64,000 nt of DNA from JAJFUG01 sp964473155 (GTDB lineage Bacteria; Gemmatimonadota; Glassbacteria; GWA2-58-10): the NCBI GenBank assembly GCA_964473155.1, contig CAYYNT010000009.1, positions 1 through 64,000 on the forward strand, written 5' to 3'. The notes under the pieces are model-generated. The model was not told the origin of the DNA, searched no databases, and saw only the letters and a list, made by a program, of their open reading frames with translations. Below, one piece after another: positions 7,927-16,066 of this stretch. Each line of letters opens with the position of its first letter. Within the stretch, counting starts at the first letter, position 1. A program made the translations under genes and the position numbers.

Positions 7927-7971
7927 CCCAGAAAGCATCGAACCGCTACCCGGGAACAGGGCCTTAAGCGG

Positions 7972-8006
7972 AAGGCCGTCCTCGATGAATTGAGGGCGGC
8001 CTTTTT
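7972..8006 (+). terminator. Terminator of the 60-residue gene
   Basis: AAGGCCGTCCTCGA (7972-7985) pairs with TTGAGGGCGGCCTT (7990-8003), including G-U pairs, with a four-base loop, followed by TTT. It also lies just past the stop codon of the convergent aldo/keto reductase gene. Confidence 0.8.
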
Positions 8007-8033
8007 GATTGACAGCCATTGGACTGTAATGGT

Positions 8034-9038
8034 TCAGGCAGTCAAATCCTGGCTCCAGGGATCACGGTTCCACTCGAAGCGCGCCAGCTCGGACAGGGCC
8101 GACGGCCCGAAAAGCTCCATCCCGGTCACCTTTAGGTTCTGGCGGAGCTGTTCCCGGTTCTTCAGTCCCACGATCACAGTGCTTGAATCCGGGTGGCTCA
8201 GCGTGAACAGAAGGGCCAGGTCAACCATGCTCAGTTCGGGATAGCGGGCGGCCTTATACTTTCGGACCTCCTCCACATGACCCAGGGTGACTTTCAGGTT
8301 GTCGCCGCGGAAATAGTGACGGCGGAAATCGCCCTTGGGGAATGTGGTCTGCGCGTTGAATTTTCCGGTTAGCGAACCCTCGTCCAGCGGCACACGGATA
8401 ATAGTGCCCACGTTGTTTCGCCCGCAGGGAGCCAGCACTGTCCGTCCGGTCCCCTGTTCGAACAGGTTGTAAATCACCTGCACGCTGTCGATCCGCCCGG
8501 CCTCGACCAGCGGGGTGACATCCGCCGGGCGCTGCTCGCTGGCCGAGATGCCGTAGCCTGACAGCTTGCCCTGCGCGCGCAGTTCCTCGAAAGTCTCCTG
8601 CCATTCGGTGTATTGGTTGAATCCGCTTGTCCAGGTGTGGAGCTGCACCAGGTCGAGGGTGTCCACCCTGAGGCGCTTCAGCGACAGATCCACCCGTTCG
8701 CGCAGCCAGGCGGCGGGGTAGAATCGCTGGATATCGTCATAGTCCGGGTCAACCCACCAGAGTTTCTTGTCCGCGGGCGGAATCTTGGTCGCCACGTATA
8801 TACGTTCGGCGCCGCTTCCGCGCCCGGCCAGCACCTTGCCGATCAGTTCCTCGCTGTGCCCGTCGCCATAAACCTGCGCCGTATCTATGAAATTGATCCC
8901 CGAATCCAGGGCCTCCTCCAGCGTGCGCACCGACTCGCTGTCATCGGTTTTCCCCCAGGCGTCCCCGCCGATCGCCCAGGCCCCGAACCCTATTCCGCTG
9001 ACTTTCCAGCCCAGCCGGCCGAATGTTCTGTAACGCAT
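8034..9038 (-). CDS. Aldo/keto reductase
   Basis: The 334-residue NADP-dependent (beta/alpha)8 oxidoreductase has the start MRYRTFGRLGWKVSGIGFGAW, chosen because GGGAGG precedes ATG 9038; the four-residue-longer frame is ignored. The catalytic tetrad is visible: Asp and Tyr in FIDTAQVYGDGHSEELIG, Lys in IYVATKIPP, His in LDLVQLHTW. The C-terminal SSTVIVGLKNREQLRQNL segment binds the cofactor phosphate in this family. It resembles the YajO/Tas-like and plant-type AKR subgroups that act on aldehydes or sugars. It is monocistronic, and the substrate cannot be told. Confidence 0.92.
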   Translation of the reverse strand: MRYRTFGRLGWKVSGIGFGAWAIGGDAWGKTDDSESVRTLEEALDSGINFIDTAQVYGDGHSEELIGKVLAGRGSGAERIYVATKIPPADKKLWWVDPDYDDIQRFYPAAWLRERVDLSLKRLRVDTLDLVQLHTWTSGFNQYTEWQETFEELRAQGKLSGYGISASEQRPADVTPLVEAGRIDSVQVIYNLFEQGTGRTVLAPCGRNNVGTIIRVPLDEGSLTGKFNAQTTFPKGDFRRHYFRGDNLKVTLGHVEEVRKYKAARYPELSMVDLALLFTLSHPDSSTVIVGLKNREQLRQNLKVTGMELFGPSALSELARFEWNRDPWSQDLTA

Positions 9039-9384
9039 TTTTCCTCCCATGCTCTTGATCGAAAAAAACTATCACCTTCACTCCTATCAAGGTGAGGAAA
9101 TACCGCTGGCGTGTCAAGGCTGGACACGCCCGAAAAATCCGAAACAGGGAAAGTTCTGCTTCCGTATTCTCACTTGGCGATCCGGCTGGTTTTTTAACGC
9201 TTATTCCGTTATTATTAAAAAACAGAAAAACAAGATCGGCCGTCAGGGCCGAATCGCACTCTCCGACCTCCCGCCACAGACCAATTCTTTCCGGGCCAGA
9301 GACCTTCGATCCGGAACTGACCGCCGGACAACAATCGATCACGATATTCATCTTTTGATTCCTTTTTCTGCGTCAGGAAGCCAT
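9039..9384. other. Divergent intergenic region, 346 bases
   Basis: This lies between the aldo/keto reductase and radical SAM starts and must hold promoters for both. I see an AT-rich imperfect inverted repeat around 9191-9226 (TTTTTTAACG paired with CGTTATTATTAAAAAA) but no convincing -35/-10 pair. A frame of the downstream gene stays open across it but has no SD and lacks family sequence. Confidence 0.4.
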
Positions 9385-10281
9385 ATGTCAAAGGTCCTCC
9401 GTTTCATCGAATTCATCAGGGACTTCAGCAAGGAGAACGGTTTCCCACGGGTGGCCAATTATGAAATAACCGCCCGGTGCAACCTTAATTGCTCTCACTG
9501 CTACTGGCGTAAAACATATTCCTCCGATGAAAAGCTTTCAGATCAGCAATGGAAGGAAGTGTTTCTGTCTCACCGCTCGCGCGGCGTGAGTTTCGCCTTT
9601 CTGACAGGCGGCGAACCCAGTCTGCGCCAGAACGTGATAGACATGGCCTTCTCAATATTTCCGGGCCTGGCTATCGCCTCCAACGGAGTCATAAGGATAC
9701 CGGAGCGAATCGACAGACGTTTGTTCATCAGCCTGGACGGACCGCGGCAAGTGCATAACTCCATCCGCGGCGGAGACGTTTTCGATCAGGTGCTGGATAA
9801 CGTCCACGGAGACAGGCGGGTGATCCTGTCGCCCACCCTTTCGACAACGAATTTCCGGTGCATTGATGAACTGGTGGACATCGCCAGGCAGAGCGGTGTG
9901 GAAGGCATCACTTTCAGCCTTTATACCTCGCACGGCAATGGCGGCGATCCATTGCTTCTTCGCGGGGACCAACTGGACTGGACCGCCCGCAAACTCGTTC
10001 AAACATGGCGGCGCAACCGCGACATCGTTTTCCTCACTCCTCGCATAATCCATGTCCTTAAAGACAAAAATCACTTCGAAAAGTGCTTCTTCAAGGGCCG
10101 GAATTTTGCGTCTTTCGATGCCGGGATGAAAAGGAAAAGTCCCTGTGTTCTCGGTGAGGGAGTCAATTGCCGGACCTGCGGCTGTATCGTGCCGGTGGTA
10201 AGCTACGCGCTTAAGACCGCAAGCGTCCGTTCCTGGTTCATGCTAAACCGGATGTTCCCGGTGAAATATTTCCGGCATTGA
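9385..10281 (+). CDS. Radical SAM protein with C-terminal cysteine cluster
   Basis: The 298-residue protein starts at ATG 9385 after CAGGAAG. The radical SAM 4Fe-4S motif CNLNCSHC (CxxxCxxC) is near residue 32, followed by FLTGGEPSLRQN, the SAM-contacting GGE motif. SPTLSTTNF and FSLYTSHG are later barrel strands. Five cysteines in the last 60 residues (one in EKCFF, then PCVLG and NCRTCGC) may bind an auxiliary cluster as in SPASM or twitch domains, though the spacing is shorter than a full SPASM. No peptide precursor is obvious beside it; the nearest small gene is at 7744-7926 across the aldo/keto reductase gene. The substrate is unknown. Confidence 0.88.
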   Translation: MSKVLRFIEFIRDFSKENGFPRVANYEITARCNLNCSHCYWRKTYSSDEKLSDQQWKEVFLSHRSRGVSFAFLTGGEPSLRQNVIDMAFSIFPGLAIASNGVIRIPERIDRRLFISLDGPRQVHNSIRGGDVFDQVLDNVHGDRRVILSPTLSTTNFRCIDELVDIARQSGVEGITFSLYTSHGNGGDPLLLRGDQLDWTARKLVQTWRRNRDIVFLTPRIIHVLKDKNHFEKCFFKGRNFASFDAGMKRKSPCVLGEGVNCRTCGCIVPVVSYALKTASVRSWFMLNRMFPVKYFRH

Positions 10282-10475
10282 ATTACTCGACATGACACAC
10301 CCGGATTACTCTGATATAAAACCAGCCGTCCCCCGCATTTCTTGACATGACCGTCCACTCTGCATACTTTTCAAAAACCGGAATATATCGCCGCTCCGGA
10401 AACCTGGACCGCATCTTCCCCGCTGTCCGGGACAAGCCCGCGGACAGCCTGCATATTTCAGCCTGGAGGAACCAG

Positions 10476-11597
10476 ATGCCGGGAACGACTTTACGCCGCA
10501 AATCACATACGGCTGGAATACTACTCTGCGCCGCAGCCGCAGCCATCAATATTTCCTGCGGCGGACCGGTTCAGCAGCCAGCCGCTCAGCCCGCCGCGGG
10601 GGAATTTATGGTCAATGTGGTCAATGACAGCGCCGCCGGGAAAGTGGATATTACGGTGGACGGGAAGGCGTTCACCTCGTGGCTTTACCGCGAAGGGCTT
10701 TTCAAGCCCTCGCTTTTCCCGATCGTCTCGGCCGACGGCCGCCGGGTGACCCGCGGCTTCCCGCTGGAACTCCAGCCCGGCGACCGGGTGGACCACCCGC
10801 ATCACGTAGGGGCCTGGTTCAACTACGGGAATGTCAATGGCATCGACTTCTGGGGCCACAGCGATTCGAGCGACACGTCAAAAGGGAAGTTCGGTGTGAT
10901 CGTGCAGCGCTCGATAGACAGGATCGAATCCGGCCAGAAAGCCGGCCGCATGGATGTAAGTCTGGACTGGCTGGGTCCGGACGGGCAGGCGGTCCTCAAA
11001 GAATCATGCCGCCTGTTCTTCCACGCCGACTCCGGCCTGCGTTTCATCGATCGCCTGAGCGTACTCACACCGGCGGCGGGCAAAGTCGATTTCCCGGACA
11101 CCAAGGAGGGCATGTTCGCTATCCGGGTGGCGCGCGGCCTGGAGGAACCCTCCAACGAGCCGCTGAAATACGTGGATGAGCACGGCGTGGTGACCGAGGT
11201 CAAAGCGGTGGATAACACCGGAGTGAACGGTGAATACCTTTCGAGCGAGGGCCTTACCGGTGAAAAGCAGGTCTGGGGAACCAGCGCAAAATGGTGCATC
11301 CTGAGCGGGACGCTGGAAGGCCGCCCGGTGAGCCTGGCCATCTTCGATCACCCGGACAACGTAGGCTATCCCACGCACTGGCATGCCCGCGGCTACGGGC
11401 TGTTCAGCCTGAACCCGCTGGGCTGGAAAGATTTCAGCCAGGGGAAGGAATCGTTCAATTTCAGCCTCGAGCCCGGCCAGAGCGGCGCTTTCCGCTACCG
11501 TATCGTGGTGAGCGATGACCGCATCGACGCCGCCAGAGCCGAAGCTCTGTACCAGAGCTGGCTGCAGGACGCCGGACAGGAGATCAGCCTGCAATGA
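10476..11597 (+). CDS. Secreted DUF6807 (PmoA-like) lipoprotein
   Basis: The 373-residue protein starts at ATG 10476, five bases after GGAGGA. The N-terminus is a lipoprotein signal with the cysteine in INISCGG, followed by a low-complexity Gln/Pro/Ala linker. The mature part matches the DUF6807/PmoA-type family: GFPLELQPGDRVDHPHHVG, then WFNYGNVNGIDFWGH near the middle and a late YPTHWHARGYGLFSLNPLG. Several conserved histidines suggest a metal or sugar site. The family often sits beside Gfo/Idh/MocA and DUF1080 genes in sugar-degrading bacteria; its reaction is not established. Its stop overlaps the next start by four bases (ATGA), so the pair is co-translated. Confidence 0.85.
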   Translation: MPGTTLRRKSHTAGILLCAAAAAINISCGGPVQQPAAQPAAGEFMVNVVNDSAAGKVDITVDGKAFTSWLYREGLFKPSLFPIVSADGRRVTRGFPLELQPGDRVDHPHHVGAWFNYGNVNGIDFWGHSDSSDTSKGKFGVIVQRSIDRIESGQKAGRMDVSLDWLGPDGQAVLKESCRLFFHADSGLRFIDRLSVLTPAAGKVDFPDTKEGMFAIRVARGLEEPSNEPLKYVDEHGVVTEVKAVDNTGVNGEYLSSEGLTGEKQVWGTSAKWCILSGTLEGRPVSLAIFDHPDNVGYPTHWHARGYGLFSLNPLGWKDFSQGKESFNFSLEPGQSGAFRYRIVVSDDRIDAARAEALYQSWLQDAGQEISLQ

Positions 11598-12268
11598 GAA
11601 CCGCGCGATGGTTTTTCACCTGTGTCTGCCTGGGGCTGTTCCTGACCGTATCCAGCCCCCTGGCCGCCGCGGAGGGAGTCGATTCTGCGGACAGCGCGGG
11701 CTGGATCCAGTTGCTTGGCAGCGGTGAGGACGGCGGTTACACCAAATTCGGCTGGAACCACTGCGGCGACGGGTGGTTCGAGCTGGACCGCAAAACCGGC
11801 GTGCTCACCACCGCCGGCGAGGGCGGCGGAATGCTCTGGTATTCAGCCCGAAAGTTCAGGGATTTCGTCCTGGAACTGGATTTCCTCTGCGGAAGCGAGA
11901 AAGCCAACTCCGGAGTGTTCCTGCGTGTCCCGGAGATGCCGGTCAGCTACGATTACATTTACGACAGCTTCGAGATTCAGATTTACGAAAGCCTGTCCGG
12001 CGGGGCGATTCACACCACCGGGGCGATATATGACGCCCAGCCGCCTGTTCCGGGAGCCTCGCTGGGGCCGGGCCGCTGGAACCACATGCGGATCACCTGC
12101 CGGGGAATCCACTTTACGGTTGAACTCAACGGAAGCACTATTGTAGATTGGGACGCCGAACCGCGCGGAAAAGTGAAATCTTTCTGGCCCGAGGGCTATA
12201 TCGGCCTTCAGAACCATTCCGGAGATGCGCCTGTCCGGTTCCGCAACCTGCGGCTGAAAGAGCTTTGA
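11594..12268 (+). CDS. Secreted DUF1080 (3-keto-disaccharide hydrolase-like) protein, paralogue 1
   Basis: The 224-residue protein has a cleavable signal peptide (about 1-25, ending SPLAAA) and one jelly-roll domain of the DUF1080/LamG-like type. Motifs are FVLELDFLC, NSGVFLRVP, YDSFEIQIYE, GRWNHMRITCRG and GYIGLQNHS. Characterised DUF1080 enzymes act on 3-keto-glycosides, made outside the cell or in the periplasm by sugar 3-dehydrogenases. It is co-translated with the DUF6807 gene upstream and about half identical by eye to the paralogue 98 bases downstream. Specific activity is unproven. Confidence 0.88.
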   Translation: MRTARWFFTCVCLGLFLTVSSPLAAAEGVDSADSAGWIQLLGSGEDGGYTKFGWNHCGDGWFELDRKTGVLTTAGEGGGMLWYSARKFRDFVLELDFLCGSEKANSGVFLRVPEMPVSYDYIYDSFEIQIYESLSGGAIHTTGAIYDAQPPVPGASLGPGRWNHMRITCRGIHFTVELNGSTIVDWDAEPRGKVKSFWPEGYIGLQNHSGDAPVRFRNLRLKEL

Positions 12269-12366
12269 GCTGTCGATGAAAGCGGCAGCATTGTAATGGT
12301 TTATTCAAAGCAAGTCTTTTGCAGTTTCCCATGCCACATTCCACAATCCCGGAAGGGAGGAGCAAC

Positions 12367-13134
12367 ATGAAAGCTGCTTTTCTGAGAAAGCTCACCAGCG
12401 GATTCACGATAGTCGGCCTGGCCGTGATGCTCAACGTGACAAGCATCGCGTGCAGCCCGGCCAGCGCCAAGGTTCCCGCTCCTCCGGCCGCGCCGCAGGA
12501 GGAAGGCTACACGTTCCTGCTCAAGCAGAACGATGAGGGCAAGTACGACAAGCACGGCTGGAACCACTACGGCCCCGGTTATTTCGATATCGACCGCGCC
12601 ACCGGTGTGCTGACCTCGCATGGAGGCATGGGCCTGTTCTGGTTCAGCGAAAAGATGTTCGGCGATTATATACTGGAACTGGATTTCCTGGTGGATAAGC
12701 ATGACACCAACTCCGGCATATTCTTCCGGGTCCCTTATGTCCCGGTCAGCAACCAGTATATCTACGACAGCTTCGAGATTCAGATTTACGACGCTGTCGA
12801 GAACAAGAACCCTGTGATGCACGAGGGCGCGGCCCCGCCGACCGGCGACCCGATGAAGCATGCGACCGGCGCGATCTATGACGCCAAGCCGCCAGAGAAG
12901 CTGGCCTCGTTCGGACCCGGCAAGTGGAACCACTACAAGATAACTTTCCAGGGCCTCAACGTGACCGTGGAGCTTAACGGCGAGACAGTCAACCAGTGGC
13001 AGCTCCAGCCCTCCGGCAAAGTCGCCACATGCTGGCCCAAGGGCTATATCGGCCTTCAGAACCACGATGAGACCTCGTCGGTGCATTTCGCCAACATACG
13101 GGTGAAGGAACTGGCCACCGCTCCGCAGGAATAA
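12367..13134 (+). CDS. Secreted DUF1080 protein, paralogue 2
   Basis: The 255-residue protein starts at ATG 12367 after GGAAGGGAGG. It has a signal peptide with SIACSPASA, which offers either a lipobox-like cysteine or a signal peptidase I site. The jelly-roll domain repeats the motifs of the upstream gene: YILELDFLVD, NSGIFFRVP, YDSFEIQIYD, GKWNHYKITFQG and GYIGLQNHD. It carries an insertion near residues 165-180 (a Pro-rich loop after the QIYD motif) absent from paralogue 1. Tandem duplication followed by divergence is the simplest reading. A strong terminator follows. Confidence 0.88.
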   Translation: MKAAFLRKLTSGFTIVGLAVMLNVTSIACSPASAKVPAPPAAPQEEGYTFLLKQNDEGKYDKHGWNHYGPGYFDIDRATGVLTSHGGMGLFWFSEKMFGDYILELDFLVDKHDTNSGIFFRVPYVPVSNQYIYDSFEIQIYDAVENKNPVMHEGAAPPTGDPMKHATGAIYDAKPPEKLASFGPGKWNHYKITFQGLNVTVELNGETVNQWQLQPSGKVATCWPKGYIGLQNHDETSSVHFANIRVKELATAPQE

Positions 13135-13162
13135 GCGGCGGATTGTCGCGGCTAAATTCTCG

Positions 13163-13204
13163 GAACAGGGACAGCCGGCATTCCGGCATCCCTGTTCTTT
13201 TTTT
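13163..13204 (+). terminator. Terminator after the DUF1080 pair
   Basis: GAACAGGGA (13163-13171) pairs with TCCCTGTTC (13189-13197), with an inner GCCGG/CCGGC stem, followed by seven T residues. It ends the DUF6807-DUF1080-DUF1080 unit. Confidence 0.9.
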
Positions 13205-13305
13205 GTCTTTATCCGCACGGATGAATCCTTTGATTTTTTCTCCATCTCCCCTTAGATTCCGCCTGTACACCCCTGTTTCCCCCCACCAGAAAAAGGAGAC
13301 ACCCG

Positions 13306-14649
13306 ATGCCACAAAAATGCACCATCGCGAGAAACGGCGTTCCTGTTCCCGTCGGATTCAGATACCTCGCCAGTCTGATTATGGCGCTGACTTTCAGCGC
13401 CGCGGCCTGTTTCGCCCAGGACGGCGCATCGGTATGCACGGTCAAGGCGCGCTCATATCCCGGCCCGGATGCGGCCATGTGGCAGGGCCTGATGGCGGCC
13501 TCCGATGGCCGGGTGTACACCGGCCTGTGCGATGAGGGCGGAAGCGCCCATTTCTACCAGTACGATCCGGCCGGGGACTCGAACCGCATGGTGGCGGATA
13601 TCGCCGCTTTCCTCGGAGAGCGCGGCAAGGGCATCCGCATGTCATCCAAGATACACAATCATCCGGTGGAGGACAGCCAGGGACGGGTATATTTTATCCC
13701 GATGAACAACGGTTCGGGTCCAAAAAACGTCGACTACCTGAGCTGGCGCGGCGGCCATGTCATCCGCTACAATCCGGCCGATGACACACTCGAGGACCTG
13801 GGCCTTCTCGACCGCATGGTCGGCTCCTATCCCCTGGCCATCGACAAAAAACGCAATCAGCTCTTTGGCATCGGCTACACCGGCTATCTTTACCGCTTCG
13901 ACATCGAGAAGCGCCAGACGAACAACCTCGGGCGGATCACGAACTGGGATATCTGCCGCGACATAGTCATGGACGATGATGGCTTCTGCTACGGCTGCTG
14001 GGGCATCTCGCGCCTCTGGCGCTATGATCCCCGCACCGACCGCGCCTATGACATGGCTGTCCAGTTGCCTTTCGATCCGACTGTCTGGCCGACCCAGTTG
14101 AACAACCCGATGATCGACCGGGCCTATATCTGGCGCGCGGTGGAATGGGACCCGGTGGACCGGGCGGTGTACGGCGTCACCTGCGGCAGCGGCTCGATCC
14201 TGTTCAGGTACGAGCCGAATGTGGGGCCGGAGGGGAAGGTGACGGCTCTGGCCCAGATGTGCGACCCGAAATTCCTTGAGCCGGAGGGACGCAAGGACAT
14301 TCCCTACTCGCCCCTGGCTTTTGCCGTTGACAGCAAGAACCGGCGGGTCTATTTCGTGCCGTCCGCCCGTGCTTACGCTATCGGCGCCTATGCCGAGACT
14401 TTCGGCGTGACTCTGGACCACCACTTGCTGATGTACGACCTGAAAGCCGGCAAGAAAATCGACCTGGGGGCGCTACGCACGGATGACGGACGCCGGGTGT
14501 TCGGCTGCGAGGCCGCGGCGGTGGCTCCGGATGGGACCCTGTATATCTGCGGAGAGGCCGAGGTGGCCCAGGGCGACCGGGCCACGCGCAAGCGCGGGGA
14601 CAAAACGCCCACCGCGCTGCACCTTTTCATCTACAAGCCACAGCTCTGA
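13306..14649 (+). CDS. Secreted beta-propeller-like protein, paralogue 1
   Basis: The 447-residue protein has a signal peptide ending near AACFAQ and starts at ATG 13306 after AAGGAG. It is built of repeats of about 50-60 residues, each carrying a hydrophobic-aromatic-x-Asp/Asn-Pro strand followed by a Leu-Gly turn. Examples are YQYDPAG, IRYNPADDTLEDLG, YRFDIEKRQTNNLG, WRYDPRTD, FRYEPN and LMYDLKAGKKIDLG. This pattern indicates a six- or seven-bladed propeller. I recognise no catalytic motif; polysaccharide lyases and binding proteins can share the fold. It is followed 34 bases later by a paralogue with the same repeat. Confidence 0.8.
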   Translation: MPQKCTIARNGVPVPVGFRYLASLIMALTFSAAACFAQDGASVCTVKARSYPGPDAAMWQGLMAASDGRVYTGLCDEGGSAHFYQYDPAGDSNRMVADIAAFLGERGKGIRMSSKIHNHPVEDSQGRVYFIPMNNGSGPKNVDYLSWRGGHVIRYNPADDTLEDLGLLDRMVGSYPLAIDKKRNQLFGIGYTGYLYRFDIEKRQTNNLGRITNWDICRDIVMDDDGFCYGCWGISRLWRYDPRTDRAYDMAVQLPFDPTVWPTQLNNPMIDRAYIWRAVEWDPVDRAVYGVTCGSGSILFRYEPNVGPEGKVTALAQMCDPKFLEPEGRKDIPYSPLAFAVDSKNRRVYFVPSARAYAIGAYAETFGVTLDHHLLMYDLKAGKKIDLGALRTDDGRRVFGCEAAAVAPDGTLYICGEAEVAQGDRATRKRGDKTPTALHLFIYKPQL

Positions 14650-14683
14650 GGCCCGCATGGCACTTTGTGAAGGAGATACAGAC

Positions 14684-15967
14684 ATGCTTAAAACTGCTGG
14701 ATGGTCCGGGCCGGCCGCCGCCCTGTTCGCTTTTCTTTTCCTGCCGGTGGCACAGGCGCAGGCCCAGGACTGGGTGCGGCCGGAAATTGAATTCACCCAG
14801 CGAATCGACCTGCGCGAGCTGGGCTACCCGCTGGTAAACGAAATCCCGCACAACAACTGCGCGATAACCTCTCTTCTTGCCGCCTCGGACCGCAAAATCT
14901 ACGGCGCCACCACCGGTGACACGTCATATCTGTTCGTGTTCGACCCGCGGATCAACAAGGTGCGGCACCTGGGGCGCGTGGCGGAGGCGCAGTCGGTGCA
15001 TCATGCGCTGGTGGAGGACGGCAGGGGCCTGCTCTACCTGGGGACAGGTCTCAACCCGTTCACTCCGCTCAAACTCTCCACCGGCGGTACGGATATCCAT
15101 GTGGACAAGTCGCTCTGGCAGGATGTGAAGGCCCATTTCGAGGGCTACGCGGGCGGACAGCTTTACTGTTACGATCCCGCGAAGAGCGACCGGACGGTCA
15201 AGCTGATGGGAGAACCGGCGGAACTGGTCAGCCTTGGGACTCCCGTGCCCGGCAACTCGATCTACTGCCTGGCCGCGGATCCCAGGCGCAACCGTATCTA
15301 TGGGGTGAGCTATCCGGACGGCAAGTTTTTCTGTTACGACATAGCGGCCAAAGCTTTCCGCGTGATAGGCGAGATAGACAGCGAGGTGGTGTACCACGGC
15401 CCCGAGCGCGACTGGCGCAGCCTGCCCCGCGCTCTGTATGTGGATCCGGGATCCGGACGGGTTTTCACTTCCGGACAGGAAGGCAAACTGGTCTATTATA
15501 ATCCGCAGACCGACAGCCTGGTCGTGAGCGGATCGGTGGTTCCGGGGGACCGTTATCCGGGCGAAGCGACCACACACCCGGTGGCGGAGTGCTTCGCTCG
15601 GGCGAAGGACGGCTGGATCTACGGCGGGGCCTCGGACGGGCACCTGTTCCGGTTCGACCCCTCGACCCTGACCCTGCACAACCTGGGCAAGCCCCGCGCC
15701 GAGAGAAGGTTGCGCTGCCTGGCCGCCGCTGGTGACGGGAGCGTGTACATGTTCGCCGGGGAGCGCAAGGGCGCGCTGCCCTGCAAGCTCTACCGCTACG
15801 ACCCGCAGAGCGGCTCGTTCAGCGACCTCGGCCTGCTGGTGGTGGACCGCAGCCCCTATTACCACTGGCGCGGCTACCAGTTTGACGCCATGGTTACGGG
15901 AGCGGACGGGACAATCTATTTCGGGGAGAGCGAGCGCGCCGCGCACCTGTGGCTGTTCATGCCGTGA
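14684..15967 (+). CDS. Secreted beta-propeller-like protein, paralogue 2
   Basis: The 427-residue protein starts at ATG 14684, eight bases after AAGGAG, and its signal peptide ends near AQAQAQ. Repeats with the same signature as the upstream gene occur seven times: FVFDPRINKVRHLG, YCYDPAK, FCYDIAAKAFRVIG, VYYNPQTDSL, FRFDPSTLTLHNLG, YRYDPQSGSFSDLG and a closing strand at the C-terminus. The repeats support a seven-bladed propeller. The two genes are separated by 34 bases and form a unit with its own terminator. The function is not recognised; given the DUF1080 neighbours, a role at an extracellular sugar polymer is plausible. Confidence 0.8.
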   Translation: MLKTAGWSGPAAALFAFLFLPVAQAQAQDWVRPEIEFTQRIDLRELGYPLVNEIPHNNCAITSLLAASDRKIYGATTGDTSYLFVFDPRINKVRHLGRVAEAQSVHHALVEDGRGLLYLGTGLNPFTPLKLSTGGTDIHVDKSLWQDVKAHFEGYAGGQLYCYDPAKSDRTVKLMGEPAELVSLGTPVPGNSIYCLAADPRRNRIYGVSYPDGKFFCYDIAAKAFRVIGEIDSEVVYHGPERDWRSLPRALYVDPGSGRVFTSGQEGKLVYYNPQTDSLVVSGSVVPGDRYPGEATTHPVAECFARAKDGWIYGGASDGHLFRFDPSTLTLHNLGKPRAERRLRCLAAAGDGSVYMFAGERKGALPCKLYRYDPQSGSFSDLGLLVVDRSPYYHWRGYQFDAMVTGADGTIYFGESERAAHLWLFMP

Positions 15968-15994
15968 GGCTTATTAAGAGGTCCTAAAATCGGT

Positions 15995-16027
15995 GCAGGG
16001 GAGGGTTGAAGCCCTCCCCTGCTTGTA
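15995..16027 (+). terminator. Terminator after the propeller pair
   Basis: A perfect 11-bp stem, GCAGGGGAGGG (15995-16005) with CCCTCCCCTGC (16012-16022), has a six-base loop and is followed by TTGTATATATT. It also sits past the end of the convergent minus-strand gene. Confidence 0.85.
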
Positions 16028-16066
16028 TATATTGTTAATTATAATACTTTTGCGACCAAGAGCACT

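Noticed and set aside
9049..9384. N-terminal extension of the radical SAM protein by 112 codons
   Set aside because: The sequence is basic, unpatterned and covers the divergent promoter region; ATG 9385 has an SD and the family start.
14924..15946. A 340-codon minus-strand ORF opposite propeller paralogue 2
   Set aside because: The plus-strand frame carries a signal peptide and regular repeats; the antisense frame has none.
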